NCBI RefSeq assembly: GCF_037176765.1
Contig: NC_090023.1
Location: 170,049,506-170,113,505 of the forward strand
Length of the DNA stretch: 64,000 bases
DNA from: Anolis sagrei
Taxonomy: Eukaryota > Chordata > Lepidosauria > Squamata > Anolidae
Direction of reading: 5' to 3'
Positions 56,801 through 64,000 of this stretch are shown here, one piece after another. The notes beneath the pieces were generated by a model. It was not told the origin of the DNA. It saw nothing but the letters and a program-made list of their open reading frames with translations, and ran no database searches. Every line of letters begins with the position of its first letter. Positions within the stretch are counted from its first letter, which is position 1. The position numbers and the translations under genes are program-made.

Positions 56801-59800
56801 GAAGAGAAGTGGCAGCAGAATGGAAATCCTCATTCACTCCTCTTCCAGATTAAGAAAGGATAGATTGCCTAAACACCCCCAAAATCCGGACACTCCATAT
56901 AATACAATCTGTTGAATTTTTAGAAAAGAAATGAGGATGGTCACATACCAGCTTGTGGGTTTGCAGGATGCTTGTCTGGATGGCACTCACGTGCTCTCAC
57001 CTTAAATTCTGCAGCAATTTGTTCAACCTAGACACACATACAAACTGCACATCAATACAAATATGAATACTATGGTAACAATGAAAACACAAAAAAGAAC
57101 TCTTTCACATGCCACTTTTTAAATACAATACTGTCTATTGAGGGAGGGGAGTAATGTTTATTTGATGGCACAAGTGAAGCTCATTGAATTGTCGGTCCAT
57201 TTCATGTACCCAGGGGCGGCTCAACCCATTACGCAAAGTAAGCATTTGCAGTATAGTTGATTTTGCCCAGGGGCGCTCTTGGGGGAAAATAGACCTTGAC
57301 ATATGCGAGTTATTGTTACTGGGATGTATAGTTCACCTACAATCAAAGAGCATTCTGAACTCCACCAATGATGGAATTGAACCAAACTTGGCACACAGAA
57401 CTCCCACGACAAACAGAAAATATATATCAGTGATTGGTTTGGAGAGGGGGGGGGGGCGCCAAAATACTGTTTGCTTACCGTTGAAAATTACCTAGGGCCG
57501 CCTCTGCATGTACCAGCATTTATTTATTTTACAGCACCATGTTATTGTATGCCCATAAACATGTACAATCTGAAATACTCCTTTAACATATGTTGTAGAT
57601 GTGGTTTTCAGCACCTTGCATACAGAATGTCTCCATCTAGCACTTCCAAATGATCATGCATAGCCTAATGTTATGATTAACTTTTTTTTAATTGGTGGAA
57701 AGATTCCAGTTTAATTAGTGATCAGAATGTAGAAGATGCAGAGAAAGCACAATGGAAAGCTAATTAAAAAGCATTTACCAATATTTTTATTATATAACAT
57801 AGAAAGTGGTTTTCTATAGTTGAACAGATGCAAAATTGATTGTATATTAATTTCCCAACCATTGTTTCAGTGTTTCATCAAATTGCATATAAGATCTATA
57901 TGGCTTCAGGCCAAGGACTTATATCTGCAACAATTGTATTAATTTTTAAAATATATATATTTATTGGTTTTCTTAGAATACATCAATACCTTCAATACTT
58001 TTATATTCCATCCTCAATTCATTACATCAACTATCTATATATATATAAATGCTTTGTGCATAATGAGTACCTTAAAAACAAAAGAACCAATGAACGAAAT
58101 CAGACCAAATTTGGCAACAAAAGGTCTCACAACACAAGGAGTGGCCATCACTCAAAAAATTATGATATTGTCATTTGGGAGTTGTAGTTGCTGGGATTTA
58201 TAGTTCACCTATAATCAAAGAGCAATCTGAATTCCACCAAGGATGGAATTGAACCAAACTTGGCACACACAAGTCCCATGATGAAGAGAAAATACTGGAA
58301 GGATTTACTGGGCATTGACCTTGAGTTTTGGAGTTGTAGTTCACCAACATCTAGAGAACACTGTGGACTCAAACAATAATGGATCTGGACCAAACTTGGC
58401 ACGAATACGCAATATGCCAAAATATAAACACAGATGGAGTTTGAGGGAAATAGACCTTGACATTTGGGAGTTGTAGTTCCTAGGATGTATAGTTCACCTA
58501 CAATCAAAGAGCATTCCGAACCCCACCAACGATGGAATTGGGGCAAACTTCCCACACAGAACCCCCATGACCAACAGAAAATAGTGTGTTTTCTGGTAGT
58601 CTTTGGTGACCCTTCTGATACCCCCCTGATGACCCCCCCCCCCCGAGGTCTTGACTTCCCAGGTTGAGAAATGCTGCCTTAAGGCCATTCCGTCCAACTC
58701 CCTTCACCAGGGCAAGAAAACAGAATCAAAGTCCACCTAACAAAGGATTTGAAAGGGAGCCCTAAAGATGGACAATGATATGCTGCATGTTCCAGAGTAG
58801 GCGAACCAGACACTCTCCACATCAACACTGGCAAAGAAACAGCAAGAAATACTGTTTACCCACAAGCATCAAGACATTAGATATATTAGAAACCAACACT
58901 TTCTTATTATTTTCCAGATCACCAGACTGGGCCACAGCAACACATGGCAGTGGACCGCTAGTAAGTGTATATATCTTGTATACATTTTTTTTCACCTCTG
59001 TCCCTCCCCCCCCCCCCCCCCCCACTTCTGAGCCACTTCAATTTACATTCTCTTTCCAAAATACCATTTCTTCTTGTGGAGGTAATTTCCCATCTACTTC
59101 TCAATACATTTTCCTAATTCTCAATAAATTTTCCCCAAATGTATTGTCGAAAGCTTTCATGGCCGGAATCATTGGGTTGTTGTAGGTTTTTCCGGGTTAT
59201 ATGGCCATGTTCTAGCGGCATTTTCTCCTGACATTTCACCTGCATCTATGGCAAGCATCCTCAGAGGTAGTGAGGTGACCTCACTACCTCTGAGGATTCT
59301 TGCCATATATGCAGGCGAAACGTCAGGAGAAAATGCCTCTAGAACATGGCCATATAACCCAGAAAAACCTACAACAACCCAATTTTCCCCAAATTTCATC
59401 AAAGTTGTTTTCTTTTCATACCCGTTTCCTGACTCTTAACCTACATGTCAATTTATCATTTATTGCTATTTTCCATAGTTCTTTATACCATTCTTTAATT
59501 GATATATTTATTTTACCTTTCCAAATGATTAACTTGACAGCAAATTCCAAAATTTATATTCAGAACTCCTTCAAGCTCACAAAACAGCATAATCCGATAA
59601 ACATATGTCAGATCATTACTATGTGCATACAATTAACTTTGAAGGGGTTATTATGTCAGATAATAAGTCCAAAAAGCTGTGTAAGACAACATATCTGCGA
59701 CTACAATCAATATGCAAAGAATGGCAAAATGATGGGAAAGACCAGGAAAAAAATTATCACTTTCACACACATACCAGAGAAATCAATAAAAGCTTAAAAG

Positions 59801-59894
59801 AAAGAACAACTCTTACTGTGGACAATTCATCACAGCCTAACAAGCTGTAGTAATCTTCCATTTCCTCCAGTCTGCAGTTCAGAATCGCATCCAT
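42843..59894 (-). CDS. DNAJC12: DNAJC12, J-domain co-chaperone (five coding exons)
   Basis: Joined minus-strand exons: 59894-59817, 57027-56949, 49519-49380, 46633-46441, 42937-42843. Together they are 585 bases and give 194 residues; human DNAJC12 has 198. The protein starts [20 protein letters not shown]. The J domain spans about residues 14-80 with the HPD motif in [14 protein letters not shown] charged, variable linker (exon 4) follows, and the invariant C-terminus is [20 protein letters not shown] then NYEI. All introns have GT-AG ends and phases match between exons. DNAJC12 works in the cytosol with HSP70/HSC70 to fold phenylalanine, tyrosine and tryptophan hydroxylases; in humans its loss causes hyperphenylalaninaemia. 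The start ATG has a strong context (AcaaATGG). Introns of 2.7-7.4 kb are filled with LINEs, hATs, Helitrons and Penelope units, none of which breaks an exon. Confidence 0.97.
43310..43445 (+). mobile_element. BovB LINE 3' end (DNAJC12 intron 4)
   Basis: 'ggtccatgaggtcacgaaga' and 'cgactgaacgaatgaacaac', the BovB 3' terminus. A TATC/TCTA microsatellite follows at 43448-43470. Confidence 0.85.
43446..43844. other. No recognisable feature (intron 4)
   Basis: Intronic sequence without an identified repeat. Confidence 0.4.
43845..44292 (+). mobile_element. L2-clade LINE 3' end (intron 4)
   Basis: It encodes [20 protein letters not shown] and further L2 C-terminal sequence in another frame. The tail is 'gctgtaaataaataaat'. 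Confidence 0.85.
44420..44608 (+). mobile_element. L2 3' tail (intron 4)
   Basis: 'gagtcgcctctgggctgaga' hairpin and an (AAAT)n tail. Confidence 0.75.
44763..45424 (+). mobile_element. CR1 LINE 3' end (intron 4)
   Basis: [73 protein letters not shown], with the tail TTTGATTCTATGATTCTAT. Only two or three stops interrupt the frame. Confidence 0.93.
45425..45521 (-). repeat. ATT array with LINE 3' tail (intron 4)
   Basis: About 14 ATT units, then 'cggatatttgtaccaacccc', poly-G and 'ctcagggtggctata'. It is the reverse of the 24571-24683 tail. Confidence 0.7.
45522..46035. mobile_element. hAT element, TAGGGCTGGG ends (intron 4)
   Basis: Ends TAGGGCTGGGTGGTTTCG and, reversed, TAGGGCTGGGCAACCACG. 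The 8-bp duplication is TAATCCAG (45514-45521 and 46036-46043). The AT-rich interior is full of CGTAAT, CGATTCG and TTTCG units. No transposase. Confidence 0.85.
46113..46440. other. Unique intron 4 sequence
   Basis: No repeat recognised. Confidence 0.4.
46441..46633 (-). CDS. DNAJC12: DNAJC12 exon 4
   Basis: 193 bases; [20 protein letters not shown] followed by an acidic/Ser-Pro linker to SPGSP plus one base. Acceptor 'tgtctag', donor GTAAGG. SMHW(A/V)V(K/R)GKK is conserved with human; the linker is divergent, as usual in this family. Confidence 0.96.
46634..47109. other. Intron 3 sequence, unrecognised
   Basis: No repeat or gene seen beyond A- and T-runs near 47000. Confidence 0.4.
47110..47665 (+). 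mobile_element. Unclassified LINE C-terminus, zinc-knuckle type (intron 3)
   Basis: It encodes [40 protein letters not shown], then [15 protein letters not shown] (a CxC...H...C knuckle typical of I/jockey-like LINEs) and [12 protein letters not shown]. The 3' end reads 'ggcttgctcctgatacgata' plus AAAT. Relatives are at 52310 and 62195. Confidence 0.75.
47666..48132. other. Intron 3 sequence, unrecognised
   Basis: No gene. 'ggagagttcacagaatcaca' near 48015 may be a very old CR1 tail. Confidence 0.35.
48141..48432. mobile_element. hAT element, CAGAGGYGGC type (intron 3)
   Basis: Ends CAGAGGTGGCCCTAGG and GGTTGAGCCGCCCCTG. The 8-bp duplication is GAGGCGAC (48133-48140 and 48433-48440). It carries a poly-C run and, reversed, the shared 'cctacaatcaaagagcattc' module. 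It sits in the middle of a Penelope repeat. Confidence 0.9.
48441..48537 (+). mobile_element. Penelope-derived terminal arm (intron 3)
   Basis: Right arm of the palindromic unit ('cctctgaggatgcttgcc' to 'gcccgaaaaaacctacaacg'). The left arm is reduced to a short remnant before the hAT. Confidence 0.75.
48443..48483 (+). ncRNA. Hammerhead ribozyme motif (type I)
   Basis: Identical in core and helices to the motif at 1489: CCT, CTGAGGA, GCTTGC/GCAGGC helix II, GAAA, GTC, AGG. Confidence 0.65.
48538..48964. other. Intron 3 sequence, possible inverted repeat
   Basis: 'actggtgtgtagaa'-like reverse and forward segments around 48680-48820 ('ctgccattaaggtactgctg' against 'cagcagtactttaatggcag') form an inverted repeat about 130 bp apart, perhaps an unclassified MITE. 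Confidence 0.4.
48965..49050. mobile_element. CCTTCTACACTGCC MITE fragment (intron 3)
   Basis: 'gataatccagttcaaagcag' to 'atatggcagtgtagaag'. Confidence 0.65.
49380..49519 (-). CDS. DNAJC12: DNAJC12 exon 3
   Basis: 140 bases; completes Val, then [20 protein letters not shown] and [20 protein letters not shown] up to SNSIKT. Acceptor 'tttgtag', donor GTTAGT (a weaker but valid donor). It ends the J domain. Confidence 0.97.
49520..50311. other. Intron 2 sequence, unrecognised
   Basis: No repeat or gene seen, apart from an ACTT run near 50310-50330. Confidence 0.4.
50312..51780 (-). mobile_element. Unclassified LINE (RT end and C-terminus), rearranged
   Basis: The minus strand encodes [40 protein letters not shown] and [20 protein letters not shown]. 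Upstream, RT-palm pieces with [20 protein letters not shown] and [20 protein letters not shown] appear twice (51240-51480 and 51485-51700), a local tandem duplication. An L2 tail (50985-51232) is inserted. The 'ggcaatccctcgttgg' 3' end also occurs at 40605. Confidence 0.7.
50985..51232 (-). mobile_element. L2 3' tail inside LINE (intron 2)
   Basis: ATTT repeats, 'cttctcaccccggaggggac' and 'gcacaattcgatgccggcat', matching the tail at 15771. Confidence 0.8.
51781..52309. other. Intron 2 sequence, unrecognised
   Basis: AT-rich; frames on both strands are chance. Confidence 0.4.
52310..52975 (+). mobile_element. Unclassified LINE C-terminus, zinc-knuckle type (intron 2)
   Basis: An open stretch of 197 codons: [78 protein letters not shown] (knuckle), [12 protein letters not shown]. 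It ends 'gatacaataaataaataaat'. It is about 90% similar by eye to the copy at 62195. The run of Pro codons is a poly-C expansion. Confidence 0.8.
53058..53885 (+). mobile_element. L2-clade LINE 3' end (intron 2)
   Basis: The frame 53048-53542 is open: [60 protein letters not shown]. The 3' UTR ends with 'gggctacaaataaag' and AAT/GAT units. It is one of the best-kept L2 copies. Confidence 0.92.
53921..53961 (+). ncRNA. Hammerhead ribozyme motif (type I)
   Basis: Same core and paired helices as at 1489, in the right arm of the split Penelope unit. Confidence 0.65.
54018..54839. other. Intron 2 sequence, unrecognised
   Basis: No repeat or gene recognised. Confidence 0.4.
54852..55071. mobile_element. 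Palindromic Penelope-derived unit (intron 2)
   Basis: 220 bp, almost perfectly self-complementary. The 12-bp duplication TGAACACACATT lies at 54840-54851 and 55072-55083. The near-identity of the arms suggests recent origin or gene conversion. The two strands encode the same fake peptide. Confidence 0.88.
54977..55017 (+). ncRNA. Hammerhead ribozyme motif (type I)
   Basis: Complete core in the right arm; the opposite arm has a near-copy on the minus strand that lacks a matching first core position. Confidence 0.65.
55084..55350. other. Intron 2 sequence, unrecognised
   Basis: No feature seen. Confidence 0.4.
55359..56598. mobile_element. hAT (SPIN/URR1-like ends) holding a SINE (intron 2)
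   Basis: Starts CAGTGCTTCTCAACCTTCCT and ends CCTAGGTTGAGAAATGTTG. The 8-bp flanks ATCTAACA (55351-55358) and ATCTAGCA (56599-56606) differ at one base. The interior has the shared module, and a SINE at about 56006-56497. Confidence 0.88.
56006..56497 (+). mobile_element. tRNA-headed SINE with LINE-like tail
   Basis: A-box-like 'ggcgcagctggctgagt' and B-box 'gagttcgaagcc' head, a body of about 300 bp, and tail 'gggtgagaagggcggaatat' plus AAAT, similar to L2/CR1 3' ends here. A relative lies at 33165 (minus). Confidence 0.75.
56607..56948. other. Intron 2 sequence beside exon 2
   Basis: Unique sequence with no repeat. Confidence 0.4.
56949..57027 (-). CDS. DNAJC12: DNAJC12 exon 2
   Basis: 79 bases, [20 protein letters not shown] then PANPQA plus one base. 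It follows acceptor 'tgtctag' and precedes donor GTATGT. It carries the HPD signature (56974-56982) that stimulates the HSP70 ATPase. Confidence 0.97.
57211..57506. mobile_element. hAT element, CAGRGGCGGC type (intron 1)
   Basis: Ends CAGGGGCGGCTCAACC and TAGGGCCGCCTCTG. The 8-bp duplication is CATGTACC (57203-57210 and 57507-57514). Same family as 48141, inverted; it contains 'cctacaatcaaagagcattc'. Confidence 0.9.
57515..58033. other. Intron 1 sequence, unrecognised
   Basis: AT-rich; no gene. Confidence 0.4.
58034..58961 (+). mobile_element. Helitron with hAT-like interior (intron 1)
   Basis: Starts TCTATATATATATAAATGCT and ends 'cagcaacacatggcagtgg' then CTAG and T. The interior from 58170 to about 58675 matches the hAT family at 55359, including its end ('cccaggttgagaaatgctg'). 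No Rep/helicase. Confidence 0.82.
58962..59126. other. Intron 1 sequence with poly-C run
   Basis: Poly-C near 59006-59024; otherwise nothing. Confidence 0.4.
59227..59267 (-). ncRNA. Hammerhead ribozyme motif, minus strand
   Basis: Minus strand: CCT, CTGAGGA, GCTTGC/GCAGGT helix II (one wobble), GAAA, GTC, AGG. Confidence 0.6.
59287..59327 (+). ncRNA. Hammerhead ribozyme motif, plus strand
   Basis: Core bases kept; helix II has one mismatched outer pair, so it may be weaker. Confidence 0.5.
59395..59816. other. Intron 1 sequence beside exon 1
   Basis: No repeat recognised. Confidence 0.4.
59817..59894 (-). CDS. DNAJC12: DNAJC12 exon 1 (coding part)
   Basis: 26 codons, [20 protein letters not shown] then CDELST, ending in phase 0 before donor GTAAGA. 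It begins the J domain helix I (DYYSLLGC). Confidence 0.96.
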
Positions 59895-60010
59895 TTGTTT
59901 CCACCTGTTTCTGTTCTCTTAAATGTGAAAGGTAAGAAGCCTACAGATATTAATTGCACAGCCAAAGGCTATTTTAAAACAAGTACGAGACAACAGATAT
60001 CAGGCAATGA
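59895..60010 (-). other. DNAJC12: 5' UTR of DNAJC12 (predicted)
   Basis: About 115 bases between the ATG and the start site inferred from the TATA box. No upstream ORF of note. Confidence 0.5.
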
Positions 60011-60034
60011 TGCTGAGATTTTTCTGCGGCTGGC

Positions 60035-60097
60035 TTTATACACGAATGTCACCCGACCCTCCCCAGTTACACCCCTGGATTGGCCTGCTGTGATTGG
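60035..60097 (-). promoter_or_regulatory. DNAJC12: DNAJC12 core promoter: TATA and two CCAAT boxes
   Basis: On the minus strand: CCAAT at 60097-60093 and at 60083-60079, a G-rich 'ggggagggtcgggtg' stretch, and TATAAA at 60040-60035. Spacing and order suit a TATA-type promoter with start near 60008. Confidence 0.65.
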
Positions 60098-60371
60098 TGG
60101 AAGCAACTGACAAACACTGTTTACAGTTGCAAAGCTCCACGGGGTTTGTAGTTTGCACAATCCTTTAAAAAATAATAGTGCTGTCTGGGTTCATATTCTT
60201 ATAAAGAGCTAAACCCAACTGTTTTCCCCCTTCTCCTTCCCAGGGTGTTAGTTCTGCAAGTTAGATGTTTAAATAAAATTTGTTTTTTTTAAGTTTTAAA
60301 TATTTTAAACTAGTTTAGTTAGAAATAAAATACTTTTAGGATTTTTGTTTCCAAATTCTAATCAATACTAA
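60098..60371. other. DNAJC12 upstream flank
   Basis: No gene; no CpG island. Confidence 0.4.
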
Positions 60372-60640
60372 AAAAAAATTGTCGTGTCAGGAGCAACGTG
60401 AAAAACTGCAAGTCGCTTCTGGTGTGAGAGAATTGGCTGTCTGCAAGGACATTGCCCAGGGGATGCCCGGATGATTTGATGTTTTATCATCCTTGTGGGA
60501 AGCTTCTCTCATGTCCCCGCATGGGGAGCTGGAGCTGATAGAAGGAGCTCATCTGCCTCTCCCCGGATTCGAACCTGCGACCTGTTGGTCTTCAGTCCTG
60601 CTGGCACAGGGGTTTAACCCACTGCGCCACCGGGGCTCCA
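60372..60640 (-). mobile_element. tRNA-derived SINE, 'TTGCTCCTGACA' tail type
   Basis: Full-length minus-strand copy. The tail 'gtcgtgtcaggagcaac' is at the left, and the head with B-box reversed ('gattcgaacctgcgacc') and 'cccactgcgccaccggggct' at the right. Confidence 0.88.
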
Positions 60641-60657
60641 TCAATACTAATACTACA

Positions 60658-60690
<33 letters not shown>

Positions 60691-61370
60691 TTTATTTATT
60701 TGATCAGTCATATGACAATTTCAAAATAAAACACGAGTAAACACGAGTAAAAAACAAGGCAACAAGGTGATAAGTCAGAATCTTATTTTCCTGGTTCTTC
60801 TTTCAGGAAATCTGCTCTTTTCTTAATAGCTTTCAGAATAAAAAGGCTTACTCTGATTATGCTGGATCTTTCCTGCCCTTGCAAGAGGGATGTCAGAATA
60901 TCATCTCTGTTGGGGGACCTGCAGTTGGATAACATTGGCTGTAAATATCTGTCTCGCAGTTCAGTGTATGCTGGACAGTCAATTAAGAAATGTTCAATGT
61001 CTTCCACTGTGTGTTCTCCCCAGACGCAGAATCTCTCACTTCTTGGGATGTTACAGTAGCGCCCGGTTTGCACCATAGTACCGAGTTGTTCAAACCTAGC
61101 CCTAGTATATGTTCTTCTTAAGGGTAGAGGGAGTGGAATAGTTAGGTAGTGCTCTAAATGAATATTCCTTTTGTGGGAAGCTAAAAACCTTGTGGCTGAA
61201 GACCTACCTATGCTCGCTAGGTCCAGCTGTGCATAGACATCCCTAATGCGCTGCTTGAGCACTTGCCCTGCCCCCAGATCCAAACACCCAGAAATTGCAA
61301 AGGCAGACCGAATCCAGCCAGCTCATTATTCAGAGCCGCCATCCACGATGACTTCTGGTCAATACTACAG
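60658..61370 (-). mobile_element. Unclassified LINE C-terminus
   Basis: A 166-codon minus-strand frame (60783-61283) with RARFEQLGTMVQTGRYCNIP, CVWGEHTVEDIEHFLIDCP (a Cx..HxxxxC knuckle) and RVSLFILKAIKKRADFL. It ends in an AAT array (60658-60690). The frame is intact over this span, but the RT is missing. Confidence 0.7.
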
Positions 61371-61398
61371 TAGTAGTACACTAATTATACAGTAACAA

Positions 61399-61539
61399 TC
61401 TATATAAATAAAAATGACAACAAGAAATACTGTTTACCCACAAGCATAAAGAAATTACATATATTAGAAACCAAAGCTTTCTCATTATTTTCCAGATCAC
61501 CAGACTGGGTCACAGCAACGCGTGGCAGGGGACGGCTAA
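61399..61539 (+). mobile_element. 141-bp Helitron
   Basis: TCTATATAAATAAAAATGAC at the start; 'cagcaacgcgtggcagggga' then CTAA and T at the end. It is an extreme deletion form that keeps only both termini and matches the ends of the 58034 copy. Confidence 0.85.
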
Positions 61540-61580
61540 TAATAATAATAACAACAACAACAACAACAACAACAATGCTA
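61540..61580. repeat. AAT/AAC microsatellite
   Basis: AAT then AAC units. Confidence 0.9.
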
Positions 61581-61589
61581 TGTCACACA

Positions 61590-61985
61590 ACTTCACTTCA
61601 CTTCACTTCACTTTATTTCTTAATTAGTCGCTGTCCACCAAGGTGCTCCGAGCGACTTACAATCTAAAATAGCCTTTACACAATATAAAAACATTCAACA
61701 TAGAAACATTCAGCAGTGACTATTTGGCAAATTAGATCTGATTACTTAAATGCACAACCAAACAGCCAAGTCTTGAGTGCCTTTACAAACAGTCGCAACT
61801 CCGACATTGCTCTAATGTATGGAGGCAATGAGTTCCACAGAATTGGAGCATAGGTCAAAAAAGCTCTACGCCTTGTAGCTTCCAGGTGTACCTCCCTAGG
61901 GCCCGGTATGTATAGGAGATTTTCCTGGGTGAGTCGAGGTGACCACTGATGGAGAAAAGGAATGAGGCGGCCCCTAAGACCTCTA
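61590..61985 (-). mobile_element. L2 3' end
   Basis: Same family as the 34025 element: 'cttcactttatttcttaatt', 'ctccgagcgacttacaatct' and 'gggcccggtatgtataggag'. Confidence 0.85.
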
Positions 61986-62194
61986 AGAGCTCCCTAAGAG
62001 CTCTAGTATTTAATCATATTCCATACATATAGCATTGCCAAGAAGACATAAAATTTCCGCAGTATTAATAGACACAATAGTTAGCAATGGCCTTTGGTGT
62101 TCATTCATATGTGGAGGGGAAAAAGACACACCTCCAATTTAAAAGGTTTCAGATGTTTAAAAGCAATGCTTTTGGGTTTGGAAAGATTATCAAT
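61986..62194. other. No recognisable feature
   Basis: Unique or old sequence. Confidence 0.35.
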
Positions 62195-62985
62195 TTACAA
62201 GAAACGTTGCCCGGGGGACGCCCAACTGTATTTACTCAATCTTCGAGGAGGCTCTTTCCATGTCCCCAAAATTAGTAAGAACATCACCCTAGCTTTATCT
62301 TACTCAACTACCGAGTATGCCTGCCCTGTTTGGCATAGGTCTGCGAATGCAAAGCAGGTGAACATGGCATTAATGAAACATGCAGAATAATCACAGGATG
62401 TCTTAAACCTACACCTGTTGATAAACTCTACAATCTAGCTGGCATTGCCCCCCTGATGTGTGATGGGAAGTTGCTGCTAAACGTGAGAGAAATAAGGTTG
62501 AACAGTGTGAGAGCCACCCACTACATGGCTACCAGCCTCCTCCCAGTAGACTCAAATCAAGGAAAAGCTTTATGAGAACTACCACTCCTCTTGGCATCCC
62601 CCCAGCAACCGCAAGGGTATCCCTCTGGGCAGCCAGACCAGGAAACCCCAACTGGATGGCCCCCCACAACGGTCTTCCTCCAGGGGCAAACCAAGAATGG
62701 GTAACGTGGAAGTCACTGAACAGACTCAGAAGTGGAGTGAGCAGATCAAAAGACAACCTGGCAAAATGGCACTACCTAAAAGAATCCCAAACCTTGTGTG
62801 ACTGTGGAGCAGAACAGACAACTCTGCATCTGTATGCTTGTCCACTATGCCCTGCCTCTTGTACCAAGGGAGAATTGTTGGAGGCTACAGACAATGCCAT
62901 TGCTGTTGCCCATTTTTGGTCAAAGGATATTTAGCCACCTGCGCACCTTCTATTTTTATCGGTTTTATGCTGGAGTCAAAAATCA
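62195..62985 (+). mobile_element. Unclassified LINE C-terminus, zinc-knuckle type
   Basis: [69 protein letters not shown] in broken frames. Close relative of 52310. Confidence 0.8.
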
Positions 62986-63041
62986 TCAGCCCTTTTCTAT
63001 GTAAATTTGTGGTGAAGGCGTCAACTTAAACATCATGTAAA

Positions 63042-63368
63042 TGGTAAAGGTAGTCTCCTGACATTAAGTCCAGTCATGTCTGACTCTGGGGTGTGGTGCT
63101 CATCTCCATTTCTAAGCCGAAGAGCCAGCGTTGTCCGTAGACACCTCCAAAGTCATGTGGCTGGCATGACTGCATGGAGTGCCGTTACCTTCCCGCCGGA
63201 GCAGTACCTATTGATCTACTCATATTTGCATGTTTTCGAACTGCTAGGTTGGCAGAAGCTAGGGCTGACAGCGGAAGCTCATGCCGCTCCCCGGAATCGA
63301 ACCTGCGACCTTTCGATCAACAAGCTCAGCAGCTCAGTGCTTTAACCCACTGTGCCACCGGGGGCTCC
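63042..63368 (-). mobile_element. Sauria-type SINE
   Basis: Minus-strand full copy: BovB-like tail 'aaaggtagtctcctgac' at the left, and the tRNA head reversed ('cggaatcgaacctgcgacct', 'acccactgtgccaccggggg') at the right. Confidence 0.88.
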
Positions 63369-64000
63369 CAACATCATGAACCCCTCCCAATTCCCAAAAT
63401 ATTGCCATTTATCACTACCACCTACCGCAATGCAATGTTGAGAGATAAAGTTCCACCAATTCAGAAACAGCTTCATTATTCCGCCCTTACTTATTTTGTT
63501 TATATCTCTATTTGAAATCCCCATCTGAAGATGGCAAAAGATTCATTACCAGCTGAAATCCCTGAAATATGTTTAAAGACACTTTCCTAATGGTTACCAA
63601 ATGCAACAATAAAAGATCATAAAAGAAAGAATACAACAGAAATAATGCCAAAACCAAAATAAATTTTTGCCATTACCTTGGCAATACCATTACAAAATAG
63701 TGCCTTGGCTTATGTTTACACAGTGTGGTTTATTTTTTACCACTTAGTGTCAAGTGTGACGTAGAAGATAATGAAATCCAATATTTGCTGTTGTGACAGA
63801 CGTGGACAAAATGTTTTTCCACCATCCTTTAATTCAAAGCACTTGTTTATAGACTACTGGCCAAGATTTTACATCTTTAAATGTGACTACAACAGAACTC
63901 CATTACGGTAGCGGCTTCTGCTGGAAAAAAAAATAAATCCTACCACTTAAGCTTAAGCCAGGTGGTACCCCAGCCAAAAAGTTTCTGGGGCACTTCAGTT
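63369..64000. other. No recognisable feature
   Basis: No gene seen to the window end. Confidence 0.4.

Larger units (their letters stand above)
59141..59380. mobile_element. Palindromic Penelope-derived unit (intron 1)
   Basis: 240-bp inverted repeat with the 14-bp duplication AATTTTCCCCAAAT (59127-59140 and 59381-59394). Both arms carry a hammerhead core. Confidence 0.88.

Overview
The window looks like nuclear DNA from a squamate reptile, most likely an iguanian lizard of the anole kind. The repeat fauna points there: L2, CR1, L1 and BovB LINEs, another LINE that may be R4-like, Sauria-type and other tRNA-derived SINEs, Penelope-like elements, Helitrons, mariner, and many small hAT elements, packed and nested with (AAT)n and (AAAT)n tails. 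Gene density is low. Only two protein genes and one tRNA gene can be supported; almost everything else is transposon or simple repeat.

Left part (1-11 kb): Helitron, Penelope, L2, CR1 and hAT debris leads to a single-exon reading frame at 6.8-10.2 kb that encodes a nearly full-length plasma-membrane calcium pump (ATP2B1/2-like). Vertebrate ATP2B genes are split into about twenty exons, so this is a retrocopy. It is open over 1,112 codons with every P-type ATPase motif intact, followed by a 3' UTR with a polyadenylation signal.

Middle (11-42 kb): SINEs come first, then a dead L1 holding a BovB LINE and a 1,033-bp CACTA-type element that carries a heat-shock-like promoter. After these come a mariner, a tandem LINE array, a Helitron with a 1.45-kb purine tract, a tRNA-Ser(UGA) gene at 21.8 kb, many L2 and CR1 fragments, and a probable LTR fossil at about 27 kb.

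Right part (42.8-60.1 kb): the host gene DNAJC12 runs on the minus strand with five coding exons and consensus splice sites. They give a 194-residue J-domain co-chaperone with the conserved C-terminus. A TATA box and two CCAAT boxes lie upstream at about 60.0-60.1 kb. Its introns are full of transposons, including palindromic Penelope pieces that contain hammerhead ribozyme motifs. From 60.4 to 64 kb there are only repeats and unrecognised DNA.

The two genes are not a functional unit. The strongest leads are the intact calcium-pump retrogene, the heat-shock-element transposon, the palindromic hammerhead units, and one sequence module shared by two hAT families and a Helitron family. Family names were recalled without a database search, and repeat edges are approximate unless a target-site duplication is stated.
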